A DNA stretch of 46,878 bases. It comes from Massilia glaciei (GTDB lineage Bacteria; Pseudomonadota; Gammaproteobacteria; Burkholderiales; Burkholderiaceae_D). A program made the position numbers and the translations under genes. Below, in pieces: positions 1 to 8,040 of the stretch. The notes beneath the pieces are model-generated. The model saw only the letters and a list, made by a program, of their open reading frames with translations, searched no databases and was not told the DNA's origin. Location of the stretch: positions 1 to 46,878 of the forward strand of contig NZ_PXWF02000240.1 of assembly GCF_003011895.2 (NCBI RefSeq), read 5' to 3'. The first letter of the stretch is position 1. Every line of letters starts with the position of its first letter.

Positions 1-2
1 TG

Positions 3-851
3 CGCGGGCGCAGCGGCGCCAACACGTTGATGGAGCGGGTCCAGCACCTGCAGCACGAGTTGTCGCCGGCCGAGCAGCGCGTGGCGACGCTGGTGCTCGA
101 GCATCCGCGCAAGGTGCTCGGCGAGCCGATCGCCGAGATCGCGCGCCTGGCCGACGTGAGCCAGCCGACCGTGATCCGGTTCTGCCGCTCGCTCGGCTTT
201 TTGGGGCTGGCCGACTTCAAGCTCAAGTTCGCCAGCAGCCTGACCGGCACCATCCCGGTGCGCCACAGCCAGGTGCGCACCAGCGACAGCACGCACGACC
301 TGTCGGCCAAGGTGATCGACAACACGGTGTCGGCGATCCTGCGTTTCCGCGACCAGCTCGACGTCGACTCGATCGACCGCGCGATCAACCTGCTGCGCAA
401 GGCCAACCGGGTCGAGTTCTACGCGATGGGCAATTCGCGCGTGGTCGCGCTCGACGGCCAGCACAAGTTCTTCCGCTTCCGGATTCCGACCTCGGCCTAC
501 GGCGACTCCCATTTGTTCAAGCTGGCGGCCGAGCTGCTGGTGCCGGGCGACGTCGTGATCGTGATCTCGACCTCGGGCCAGCTGCCCGAGCTGCTCGACG
601 CGGTCGACGCGGCGCGCGCGTCGGGTGCCGACGTGATCGCCATCACGAGCAGCAAGTCGGCGCTGGCGAAAAAGGCCACGATCTGCCTCGCGGTCGACCA
701 CAGCGAGGACAGCACGACGTTCCTGTCGATGATCTCGCGCATCCTGCAATTGCTGCTCATCGACATCATGTCGGTCGGCATCTCGCTCAACGCGCCCGAG
801 GAAGACGACGGCGCCAAGCGGCGCATGCTGATCTCGCACCTCGACATCTAG
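3..851 (+). CDS. C-terminal part of a second glucokinase-RpiR/HexR fusion (5' end outside window)
   Basis: The reading frame is open from the first base, and the residues before the first possible start (LRGRSGANTL, then M at position 30) match the interdomain junction of the complete glk-rpiR fusion at 22458-24338. This is therefore most likely the 3' end of a second fusion gene, not a free regulator starting at 27 or 30. Visible domains are an N-terminal RpiR helix-turn-helix (SQPTVIRFCRSLGFLGLADF) and a SIS sugar-phosphate-binding domain (YAMGNSRVVALDG, then ISTSGQLPELL). By family, HexR/RpiR proteins sense a phosphorylated sugar such as KDPG and repress sugar catabolism. It is very similar to the second copy except near the C-terminus, where copy 1 has a shorter acidic tail. 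Whether a glucokinase domain lies upstream cannot be seen. Confidence 0.85.
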   Translation, partial: RGRSGANTLMERVQHLQHELSPAEQRVATLVLEHPRKVLGEPIAEIARLADVSQPTVIRFCRSLGFLGLADFKLKFASSLTGTIPVRHSQVRTSDSTHDLSAKVIDNTVSAILRFRDQLDVDSIDRAINLLRKANRVEFYAMGNSRVVALDGQHKFFRFRIPTSAYGDSHLFKLAAELLVPGDVVIVISTSGQLPELLDAVDAARASGADVIAITSSKSALAKKATICLAVDHSEDSTTFLSMISRILQLLLIDIMSVGISLNAPEEDDGAKRRMLISHLDI

Positions 852-900
852 AAATTCGCCAGCGCAAGCCACCGCGTTCCGCACCGCCAAGTAATTCCGC

Positions 901-1010
901 AACCGGGGTCTGACCCCGGTTTCGTAATTTTTTGTCGAATCCGCGTCCTCTCAAGGGCTACGGCGTGGATAGATGCCAATTAATTTCTTAACTGGGGTCA
1001 GACCCCGGCT
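901..1010. repeat. Doublet of GGGGTC[T/A]GACCCC palindromes (REPIN-like)
   Basis: Two short palindromes sit in the gap after the rpiR stop: AACCGGGGTCTGACCCCGG at 901-919 and ACTGGGGTCAGACCCCGG at 991-1008. They are in opposite orientation (one TCT, one TCA core), about 70 bp apart. The same palindromes recur at 28191-28366 and 42380-42470. The layout of two inverted short hairpins resembles REPIN doublets; no transposase is in the window. Confidence 0.75.
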
Positions 1011-1073
1011 AAAAAACGTTCGTATCTTTCGGTTGCGGGCGTGCGGCCCGGGTTGGCATGCGGCGCGGCGGGG

Positions 1074-1547
1074 TCAGCGTCCGGACCGCGTGGCCAGGTA
1101 GCGCGCGATGAACAGTTGCGCCGGCACGCGCGCGATCGCCTCGGCCACCACCTCGAACGCGATGTCGTCGAGTTTTTTGAAGCGCACGCAGCCCTTTCCC
1201 ATGTCGAGCTTTTTGCCGCTCCCCGCCCAGGCCTCGCGGAACCAGCGCGTTTCGGCCGTTTCGGCCTCGCCGCCACCGCCGCAATACAGCCCCATCAGAT
1301 ACAGCGACACGTGGTTTTTCTGCGAGGCGATGCCGGCATAGGGCAGCGGCTGCTTCGGGTCGCAGTGGTAGCCGGGCGCGAACACGCTGTGCGGCACGCA
1401 ATAGCCTATCATCCCGTACTGCATCAGCTCGCTGAACTGGGGATCGAGCCTTGAGCGCACCGCCGCGCGCAGGGCCTCGACCAGCGCGCGCCGCTCCGGC
1501 GCCAAGCCTTCCAGATAATCGGCGACGCTGTTTGCCTTCGATTGCAT
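1074..1547 (-). CDS. DUF1801 domain-containing protein
   Basis: A 157-residue protein with the DUF1801 (YdhG-like) pattern: an N-terminal helix (VADYLEGLAPERRALVEALR), a central SELMQYGMIGY segment, then KNHVSLYLMGLY and a C-terminal GKGCVRFKKLDDIAF motif. The family is small, soluble and poorly characterised; some members have been discussed as iron chaperones, but nothing here proves a substrate. The start at 1547 is preceded on the minus strand by AGGGAGTCCCAC, an acceptable ribosome binding site. It is divergent from the nucleotidyltransferase gene at 1681. Family assignment is fairly safe; function is unknown. Confidence 0.8.
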   Translation of the reverse strand: MQSKANSVADYLEGLAPERRALVEALRAAVRSRLDPQFSELMQYGMIGYCVPHSVFAPGYHCDPKQPLPYAGIASQKNHVSLYLMGLYCGGGGEAETAETRWFREAWAGSGKKLDMGKGCVRFKKLDDIAFEVVAEAIARVPAQLFIARYLATRSGR

Positions 1548-1680
1548 GTGGGACTCCCTTGCGTGGTCTGGACGGCCATTTTAGAATCTTGCAACGCCGC
1601 GCGCAATGGATCGCCTGCCGACCGGCGCCGGCCTCCCATTTGCTGTTGACACGCCACCGAGGGCTGGGCTACCTTGCCGC

Positions 1681-2481
1681 ATGACGATAAATCCGACCAT
1701 TCCCCCAGACATCCACGAAGAAATCATGCGCCGCCTCGCCGCCGTCGAGCGCGACGAGAACGTGCGCATCGTGCTCGCCATCGAGTCCGGCAGCCGCGCC
1801 TGGGGCTTCGCCTCGCCCAACAGCGACTTCGACGTGCGCTTCATCTACGTGCGGCCCAAGGAGTGGTATCTGGCGGTCGACCTCGAACACCGGCGCGACG
1901 TCATCGAATACCCGATCGTCGACGACATCGACCTCAACGGCTGGGACCTGCGCAAGGCGCTCGCCTTGTTCTGGCGCTCCAACCCGGCGGTCGTCGAATG
2001 GATACAGTCGCCCATCCAGTACATGCGCAGCGGCAAGTTCGGCGCCGCGCTGCTCGAGCTGCTGCCGGCCGTGTACTCTCACGAGCGCGGCATGTTCCAC
2101 TACCGCAGCATGGCCAAGACCAACTACCGCGAGTACCTCAAGGCCGACCTGGTGCGGCTCAAAAAATACTTCTACGTGCTGCGGCCCCTGCTCGCGGTGC
2201 GCTGGATCGAAACCTACAACAGCGCGCCGCCGATCGAATTCGATGCGTTGCTGCACCTCGTCGCGGGCGAGCCGGAATTGCTCGCTGATATACACGTTTT
2301 GCTCGAGAAGAAAAAATTGAGCCTCGAAAAGGATTTGCTGCCGCAGGTTAAAAGCATCAACGCCTTCATCGAACGCGAACTGGAGCGGCTCGAGAACTTC
2401 GAGCACCAGCGCGCCGAACCGGCCGCCACCATCGAGCAGCTCAACACGCTGTTCCGCGCGCTGCTCGACGAACAGACCTGA
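1681..2481 (+). CDS. YcgL-like predicted nucleotidyltransferase
   Basis: A 267-residue protein whose N-terminal third carries the nucleotidyltransferase signature GSRAWGFASPNSDFDVRFIY, a GS motif followed by D-x-D as in the Pol-beta superfamily. The rest matches the COG3541 (YcgL) pattern with a helical C-terminal half (YRSMAKTNYREYLKADLVRL and RLKKYFYVLRPLLAVRWIE). The reading frame stays open upstream to 1606, but the family-like N-terminus (MTINPTIPPDIHEEI) begins at 1681, so that start is used; its ribosome site is weak. Substrate is unknown; relatives include antitoxin-like and tRNA- or nucleotide-modifying enzymes. It ends 3 bp before the convergent CBS-domain gene. Confidence 0.8.
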   Translation: MTINPTIPPDIHEEIMRRLAAVERDENVRIVLAIESGSRAWGFASPNSDFDVRFIYVRPKEWYLAVDLEHRRDVIEYPIVDDIDLNGWDLRKALALFWRSNPAVVEWIQSPIQYMRSGKFGAALLELLPAVYSHERGMFHYRSMAKTNYREYLKADLVRLKKYFYVLRPLLAVRWIETYNSAPPIEFDALLHLVAGEPELLADIHVLLEKKKLSLEKDLLPQVKSINAFIERELERLENFEHQRAEPAATIEQLNTLFRALLDEQT

Positions 2482-2484
2482 ATC

Positions 2485-3003
2485 CTAAGCCGCCTCGTTG
2501 ATGACGAGCTGCTCGACGAAGTCGATCGCCGACACCAGCCCGAGCAGCACGCCGTGTTCGGTCACCGCCACATGCTGCATCCGGTGCGCGATCATCAGCT
2601 TGGCGACCTCGAGCACCGGGGTCGCCGGTCCGACCTCGAAATTGTTGATGCGGCTGATCTCCCAGGCGCGCACGGCGGCGGCGACCTTTTTCTCGGCGTG
2701 GAACATGACCAGGTCCTGGCAACTGATCATGCCGACGATGGCGCCGTTCGAACCCACCACGGGCACGGAGGAGAACTTGTTGGAGGCCAGCACTTGTTCG
2801 ACATCGGCCACCGTGTCCTCGGCGTGCACGGTCTTGATGTTGGTTTCCATCATGAACGAGATCGGGCGCGCGGCCGCGGCCGGCGGCGCGGGCGGCGCCG
2901 CCATGGCTGCCGGGGGCGCGGGCGCCACCACCTCGGCCGGCACCGGCGCCAGCTCGGGCAGCGCGTCGTCGAGGAGGCTCAATTCGGGGTATTCGTCTTG
3001 CAT
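2485..3003 (-). CDS. CBS-domain pair protein
   Basis: A 172-residue cytoplasmic protein. Residues 1-48 are a low-complexity Ala/Pro-rich leader; residues 49-172 hold two CBS motifs (TVHAEDTVADVEQVL with VGMISCQDLVMFH, and PATPVLEVAKLMI with LLGLVSAIDFVEQL). CBS pairs (Bateman modules) usually bind adenosyl nucleotides and control a partner protein. No enzymatic or transport domain is attached, so this is a stand-alone module. A GGAGAGCGAC ribosome site precedes the start. The gene lies tail-to-tail with the nucleotidyltransferase gene with almost no gap, so one transcript may run into the other. Confidence 0.85.
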   Translation of the reverse strand: MQDEYPELSLLDDALPELAPVPAEVVAPAPPAAMAAPPAPPAAAARPISFMMETNIKTVHAEDTVADVEQVLASNKFSSVPVVGSNGAIVGMISCQDLVMFHAEKKVAAAVRAWEISRINNFEVGPATPVLEVAKLMIAHRMQHVAVTEHGVLLGLVSAIDFVEQLVINEAA

Positions 3004-3333
3004 GTCGCTCTCCTGGACGCAAGGCGGCGCATCACACGGGGAGTCGGTGGCGCGCCTTTGCTAGGCTTGACTATAGTCGGACCGGGCCGCAAGGTATGTG
3101 CGTTGGCCCGCTTATGGCCGACATAGCCGAGGGTGAAAATTTACTGTTGGAAACAACCACCCGCCGGACGCGCCCGCTTTTAGTCGTTCATTACCGAAAA
3201 AACACCGTTCGTCGCATTCGCGGCCGTTCCGGGCCGGTCCCCGATTACATTGGCGTGCCGTTACACGATCCGTCGCGCCGCCACGAGCGGGCGCGCCCGA
3301 GCGCATAAAAATAACCCCAGGAGGATGTGTCCT
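3004..3333. other. 330-bp intergenic region, divergent promoters expected
   Basis: No convincing gene is seen between the divergent CBS-domain and ABC-transporter genes. It contains a perfect 10-bp palindrome GACTATAGTC at 3069-3078, overlapping a TTGACTATAG stretch that could be part of a promoter. At the right end an AGGAGG at 3319-3324 serves the ATPase gene. Confidence 0.5.
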
Positions 3334-4221
3334 ATGCTGTCGATCAAGAACCTGAACAAGACCTACGCCAACGGCGTCAAGGCCACCAACAATGTGAGCC
3401 TGGAGATCCCGAACGGCCTGTTCGGCCTGCTGGGGCCCAACGGCGCCGGCAAGTCCTCGCTGATGCGCACCATCGCCACCTTGCAGGACCCCGACAGCGG
3501 CAGCATCCATTTCAACGGCCTCGACGTGCTGGCCAACAAGGAGCAGCTGCGGCGCCAGCTCGGCTACCTGCCGCAGGACTTCGGGGTCTACCCGAAGGTC
3601 AGCGCAGAGACGCTGCTGACCCACTTTGCCGTGCTCAAGGGCCTGACCAGGCGCGGCGAGCGCAAGGAGGCGGTCGAGTCCCTGCTGCACCAGACCAACC
3701 TGTGGGAGGCGCGCAAGCGCAACCTGGGCGGCTATTCGGGCGGCATGCGCCAGCGCTTCGGCATCGCCCAAGCCCTGCTCGGCGCGCCCAAGCTCGTCAT
3801 CGTCGACGAGCCGACCGCCGGCCTCGACCCCGACGAGCGCAACCGCTTTTTGAACCTGCTGGCCAAGATCGGCGAGAACGTGGTGGTGATCCTGTCGACC
3901 CACATCGTGGCCGATGTCACCGACCTGTGCCCGCGCATGGCGATGATCGTCAAGGGCCAGGTGCTGGCCGAGGGCAAGCCGCAGACCGCGATCGACGCGC
4001 TGCGCAACAAGGTATGGCAACGCACCGTCAGCGCCGACGCGCTGGCCGACTACCAGGGCCGCTTCAACGTGCTGCACACCCGCCTCGTGGGTGGCCAGCC
4101 GCAGATCAACGTGTTCGCCGACAGCCAGCCCGATGCCGGCTTCGTCATGGTCGAGCCGGATCTCGAGGACGTCTACTTCCTGCAGGTGCGTGGCGCCAAA
4201 CCGGCCGCCGTGCCGGCATAA
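3334..4221 (+). CDS. ABC transporter ATP-binding protein
   Basis: A 295-residue ABC ATPase. Walker A is GPNGAGKS (K40), the Q-loop is at Q81, the signature is YSGGMRQR (134-141), and Walker B is LVIVDEPTAGLD (D158, E159). The start at 3334 is preceded by a full AGGAGG nine bases upstream; an in-frame ATG at 3325 is too close to that site. It is followed 15 bp later by the permease/peptidase gene, so the two form an operon and probably one transporter complex at the inner membrane. The substrate cannot be read from sequence; ATPases paired with permease/M1-peptidase fusions are common in Proteobacteria and Bacteroidetes and uncharacterised. Confidence 0.92.
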   Translation: MLSIKNLNKTYANGVKATNNVSLEIPNGLFGLLGPNGAGKSSLMRTIATLQDPDSGSIHFNGLDVLANKEQLRRQLGYLPQDFGVYPKVSAETLLTHFAVLKGLTRRGERKEAVESLLHQTNLWEARKRNLGGYSGGMRQRFGIAQALLGAPKLVIVDEPTAGLDPDERNRFLNLLAKIGENVVVILSTHIVADVTDLCPRMAMIVKGQVLAEGKPQTAIDALRNKVWQRTVSADALADYQGRFNVLHTRLVGGQPQINVFADSQPDAGFVMVEPDLEDVYFLQVRGAKPAAVPA

Positions 4222-4236
4222 GGGGGGGAGCGCGCC

Positions 4237-7200
4237 ATGTTGCTAGAATTTTTCAAGTTCGATTTGCGCTACCAGCTAAAGCAGCCATTGCTGTGGCTGA
4301 TCGCCCTGATCCTCGCCGCGCTCGCGTTCGGCGCCACCACCAGCGACGCGATCCAGGTCGGCGGCTCGATCGGCAACGTCAACCGCAACGCGCCGGTCGT
4401 GATCGTGCGCTTGCTGGGCATGTTCACGATCATCTCGATGTTCCTCGTCACCATCTTCATCGCCGGCGCGGTCCTGCGCGACAGCGAGGTGGGCATCTCC
4501 GACATGCTGTTCGCAACCCCGATGCGCAAGCTTGACTACCTGCTCGGTCGCTTCGCCGCCGGCCTGCTCGCCTGCGTGCTGATCTTCGCGCTGATCGCGC
4601 TCGGCATGATGCTCGGGCCGCTGCGCCCCGGCGTCGATCCGGCCCGCCTCGGCGCGTTTTCGCTCATGCCCTACCTGTGGGCTTTTGCCGTGTTCGTGAT
4701 CCCGAACCTGCTGTTCATCGGCGCCTTGCTGATGCTGCTCGCGGCCACCACCCGTTCGATGATGATGGTCTACGTCGGCGTGCTGGGCTTTTTCGTGTTG
4801 TGGAGCGTGGGCAACAGCTTCGGCGCCGACATCAGCAACGACTGGCTCGTGGCCATGATCGATCCGTTCGGCGTGCGCGCCTTCAGCCGCATGACGCGCT
4901 ACTTCTCGGCGGCCGAGGCGAACGCCGGGCTGCCGGCGCTCGGCAGCTACCTGCTGGCCAACCGCCTGTTCTGGAGCGCGGTCGCGCTGGCGCTGTTGGC
5001 CGCGACGGTGGTGCTGTTCAAGCCGCAGCGCGCCGGCACCGCGCGCCGCCTGTTCGGCAAGGCGAAAGCCGAGGCCGCCCCGGCCGCCGCCACCGCCCAG
5101 GCGCGCGCCGCCAGGGCGATCGCGCCCGCCTTCGGCGCCGGCACGGCCTGGGTCCAGTGCTGGCACATCCTGTGTTTCGACGCCAGGGCCGTGTTCAAGA
5201 GCGTGCCCTTCCTGGTGCTGCTGCTGATCGGCGTGATGAACCTGGTCGCCGGCGCCAGCCAGGCCGACGCCATGTTCGGCACCAAGGTTTATCCGGTGAC
5301 GCACCTGATGCTGCAATCGATCAGCGAAAGCTTCAGCTTCTTCCTGATCATCGTGCTGGTGTTCTATTCGGGCGAGCTGATCTTTAAGGAGCGCCAGGCC
5401 AAGGTGGCCGACGTCAGCGACGCCATGCCCGTGCCCGATTGGGTCCCGCTGCTGGCCAAGAGCCTGGCGCTGGTCGGCGTGACTTTCGGCTTCCTGTCCG
5501 CCGGCGCGCTCGCGGCGATCGGCTTCCAGCTGTTCAAGGGCGGCGTGCCGCTCGAGCTGGCGCTGTACTTCAAGGGCCTGATGCTGTCCTCGCTGCCGTT
5601 CATCATGATGGGACTGCTCGGCCTGGCCGTGCAGGTGCTGACGAACAATAAATTCGCCGGCTACCTCCTGATGATCGTGCTCATGGTGTCGCAGATCGTC
5701 GCCGCGATGCTCAATTTCGAGCATAACCTGTACAACTTCGGCTCGCTGCCGGGCAATGTCTACTCCGACATGAACGGCTACGGCCATTTCCTCGCGGGCA
5801 GGGCCTGGTTCAGCGTGTACTGGGGCTTGTTCACGCTGGCGCTGCTGATCATCGCGCAGGCGTTCTGGGTGCGCGGGCTGGTGCCGGTGTGGCGCGCGCG
5901 CGCGCGCCTGGCCGGCCGGCGTTTGCGCGGCCCCTCCGGCGTGGCGCTCGCGCTGTGCCTGGCGGGCTTCGCCGGCACCGGCGCCTGGATCTTCCACAAC
6001 ACCAACGTGCTCAACGAATACAGGACGGGCGACGTCCAAATGGACGCGCTCGCCGCATACGAGAAACAGTATGGGAAATACAAGGACTTGCCGCATCCAC
6101 GCCTGACCGATGTGCGCGCCGATGTCGACATCTATCCGGCCGAGCGGCGCGTCGCGATCAAGGGCCATTACACGCTGCGCAACAAGGGCGCCGCGCCGAT
6201 GGACACCCTGCGCCTGCAGGTCAATCCCGACTTCGCGACGACCTGGAAGAACCTGCCGCCGCACAAGGTGGTGCTCGACGACAAACGGGCCGGCTTCAGC
6301 GTCCTGACGCTGGAGCGGCCGCTGGCCGCCGGCGCCTCGCTCGCGCTCGACTTCGAGGTCGAGATCCGCAATCCGGGCTTCACCAACGGCAATGCGCCCG
6401 ACATGTTCAACCTGAACGGCACCTTCTTCAACAACATGGAGGTGTTCCCCCAGCTGGGCTACCGCAACCGGCTCGAGCTGACCGACCGCAACGAGCGGCG
6501 CAAGCGCGGCCTGGGCGAACCGGTGCGCATGGCCAAGCTCGAGGACACGGCGGCGCATGCCAACCACCAGTTCGGCGGCGGCGCCGACTGGATCAGTTTC
6601 GAGACCACCGTCTCGACCAGCGCCGACCAGACCGCGATGGCGCCGGGCTACCTGCAAAAATCGTGGGAGCAGGACGGCCGCCGCTATTTCCACTACAAGA
6701 TGGACCGGCCGATGCTGCCGTTCTTCGCCTACCTGTCGGCGCGCTACGAGGTGCGCAGGGGCAACTGGAACGGCCTGCCGATCGAGGTCTACCACGACAA
6801 GAAGCATCCGTACAACGTCGACCGGATGATCAGCTCGTCGAAGAAATCGCTCGACTATTTCGGCGCCAATTTCGGGCCCTACCAGCACAAGCAGGTGCGC
6901 ATCCTCGAGTTCCCGAACTATGCGTCGTTCGCGCAGGCGTTCGCCAACACGATTCCGTATTCCGAATCGATGGGCTTCATCGCCGACCTGCGCGACCGGG
7001 ACGCCATCGACCATGTGTTCTACGTCACCGCGCACGAGATGGCGCACCAGTGGTGGGGCCACCAGGTCGTCGGCGCCAACGTGCAGGGCTCGACCATGCT
7101 GGTCGAGTCGCTGGCCCAATATTCGGCCCTGATGGTGATGGAGAAGGAATACGGGCGCGCCAAGCTGCGCCGCTTCCTGCGCTTCGAGCTGGACCGCTAC

Positions 7201-7821
7201 CTGCGCGAGCGCGGCGGCGAGCTCGTCGAGGAGCAGCCCCTGTTCCGGGTCGAGAACCAGCAGTACATCCACTACCGCAAGGGCAGCCTGGTGTTTTACC
7301 GCTTGCGCGACGAGATCGGCGAGGACGCCGTCAACCGCGCGCTGCGCCGCCTGATCAAGGAGCAGGCGTTCAAGGACGCGCCGTACGCGACCTCGAAGCA
7401 GCTGGTCGACTACATCCGGGCCGAGGCGCCGGCCGACAAGCAAGCCTTGATCACCGATCTGTTCGAGAAAATCGTGTTCTACGATAACCGCGTGACCGAG
7501 GCCAAGGCCGTCAAGCGCAAGGACGGCCGGTGGGACGTGACGTTCAAACTGCACCTGGCCAAGATGGAGGCCGACGGCAAGGGCAAGGAGACGCCGCGGG
7601 TCTACGACGAGCCGGTCGAGATCGCCATTTTCGCGCGCGCCAAGGGCGCCAAGGAGAAGGACGAGCGCGTGTTATTGAGCGAGAAGCGCGTGCTCGCCGG
7701 CAGCGATCCGAGCGTCACGGTGACGGTCGCGGAGCAGCCGTTCGAGGTCGGCGTCGATCCGTACAACAAGATGATCGACCGCGTCTCGCGCGACAACCGC
7801 AGGGAGGTCAGCGTCGACTGA
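4237..7821 (+). CDS. ABC permease / M1-family aminopeptidase fusion
   Basis: A 1194-residue protein. Residues 1-570 contain two permease halves, each with about six hydrophobic segments (the first begins LLWLIALILAALAFG; the second includes VPFLVLLLIGVMNLVAG). Residues 640-1194 form a gluzincin M1 peptidase with the zinc motif HEMAHQWWGHQ (H933, E934, H937) and the third ligand probably E957 in LVESLAQY, one residue further than the usual HExxH-x18-E. By analogy the peptidase domain would lie in the periplasm, anchored to the exporter-type permease, so transport and peptide trimming may be coupled. It is co-transcribed with the ATPase and ends at a strong terminator. The family is recognisable; physiological role and substrate are unknown. 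Confidence 0.9.
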   Translation: MLLEFFKFDLRYQLKQPLLWLIALILAALAFGATTSDAIQVGGSIGNVNRNAPVVIVRLLGMFTIISMFLVTIFIAGAVLRDSEVGISDMLFATPMRKLDYLLGRFAAGLLACVLIFALIALGMMLGPLRPGVDPARLGAFSLMPYLWAFAVFVIPNLLFIGALLMLLAATTRSMMMVYVGVLGFFVLWSVGNSFGADISNDWLVAMIDPFGVRAFSRMTRYFSAAEANAGLPALGSYLLANRLFWSAVALALLAATVVLFKPQRAGTARRLFGKAKAEAAPAAATAQARAARAIAPAFGAGTAWVQCWHILCFDARAVFKSVPFLVLLLIGVMNLVAGASQADAMFGTKVYPVTHLMLQSISESFSFFLIIVLVFYSGELIFKERQAKVADVSDAMPVPDWVPLLAKSLALVGVTFGFLSAGALAAIGFQLFKGGVPLELALYFKGLMLSSLPFIMMGLLGLAVQVLTNNKFAGYLLMIVLMVSQIVAAMLNFEHNLYNFGSLPGNVYSDMNGYGHFLAGRAWFSVYWGLFTLALLIIAQAFWVRGLVPVWRARARLAGRRLRGPSGVALALCLAGFAGTGAWIFHNTNVLNEYRTGDVQMDALAAYEKQYGKYKDLPHPRLTDVRADVDIYPAERRVAIKGHYTLRNKGAAPMDTLRLQVNPDFATTWKNLPPHKVVLDDKRAGFSVLTLERPLAAGASLALDFEVEIRNPGFTNGNAPDMFNLNGTFFNNMEVFPQLGYRNRLELTDRNERRKRGLGEPVRMAKLEDTAAHANHQFGGGADWISFETTVSTSADQTAMAPGYLQKSWEQDGRRYFHYKMDRPMLPFFAYLSARYEVRRGNWNGLPIEVYHDKKHPYNVDRMISSSKKSLDYFGANFGPYQHKQVRILEFPNYASFAQAFANTIPYSESMGFIADLRDRDAIDHVFYVTAHEMAHQWWGHQVVGANVQGSTMLVESLAQYSALMVMEKEYGRAKLRRFLRFELDRYLRERGGELVEEQPLFRVENQQYIHYRKGSLVFYRLRDEIGEDAVNRALRRLIKEQAFKDAPYATSKQLVDYIRAEAPADKQALITDLFEKIVFYDNRVTEAKAVKRKDGRWDVTFKLHLAKMEADGKGKETPRVYDEPVEIAIFARAKGAKEKDERVLLSEKRVLAGSDPSVTVTVAEQPFEVGVDPYNKMIDRVSRDNRREVSVD

Positions 7822-7844
7822 TCCGGCATGTGATGGCAAGGGGA

Positions 7845-7879
7845 GGGAGGCAGGGCGCCACGCCTGCCTCCCTTTTTTT
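7845..7879 (+). terminator. Rho-independent terminator after permease/peptidase gene
   Basis: A perfect 10-bp stem, GGGAGGCAGG at 7845-7854 pairing with CCTGCCTCCC at 7863-7872, followed by seven T residues (7873-7879). It ends the ABC operon. Confidence 0.88.
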
Positions 7880-8040
7880 CGCGCGCGCGCGAAACCGGCT
7901 CCGGTTGTGCAGACTGTCCGCCGAGCGCGCACCCTATCGCATTTGTCAGCCGCTTGAAATCGCGTTTGGGCATCATGCCTGCACTGCATGAATCGTCATG
8001 TCGCAAACAATGCGTATCGCAAACAACAACAGGAGAAACC

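Noticed and set aside
4276..7554. 1092-residue open frame on the minus strand opposite the permease/peptidase gene
   Set aside because: It is the mirror of a coding strand in high-GC DNA, rich in His, Gln, Arg and Asp without domains; the plus-strand gene is clearly real.
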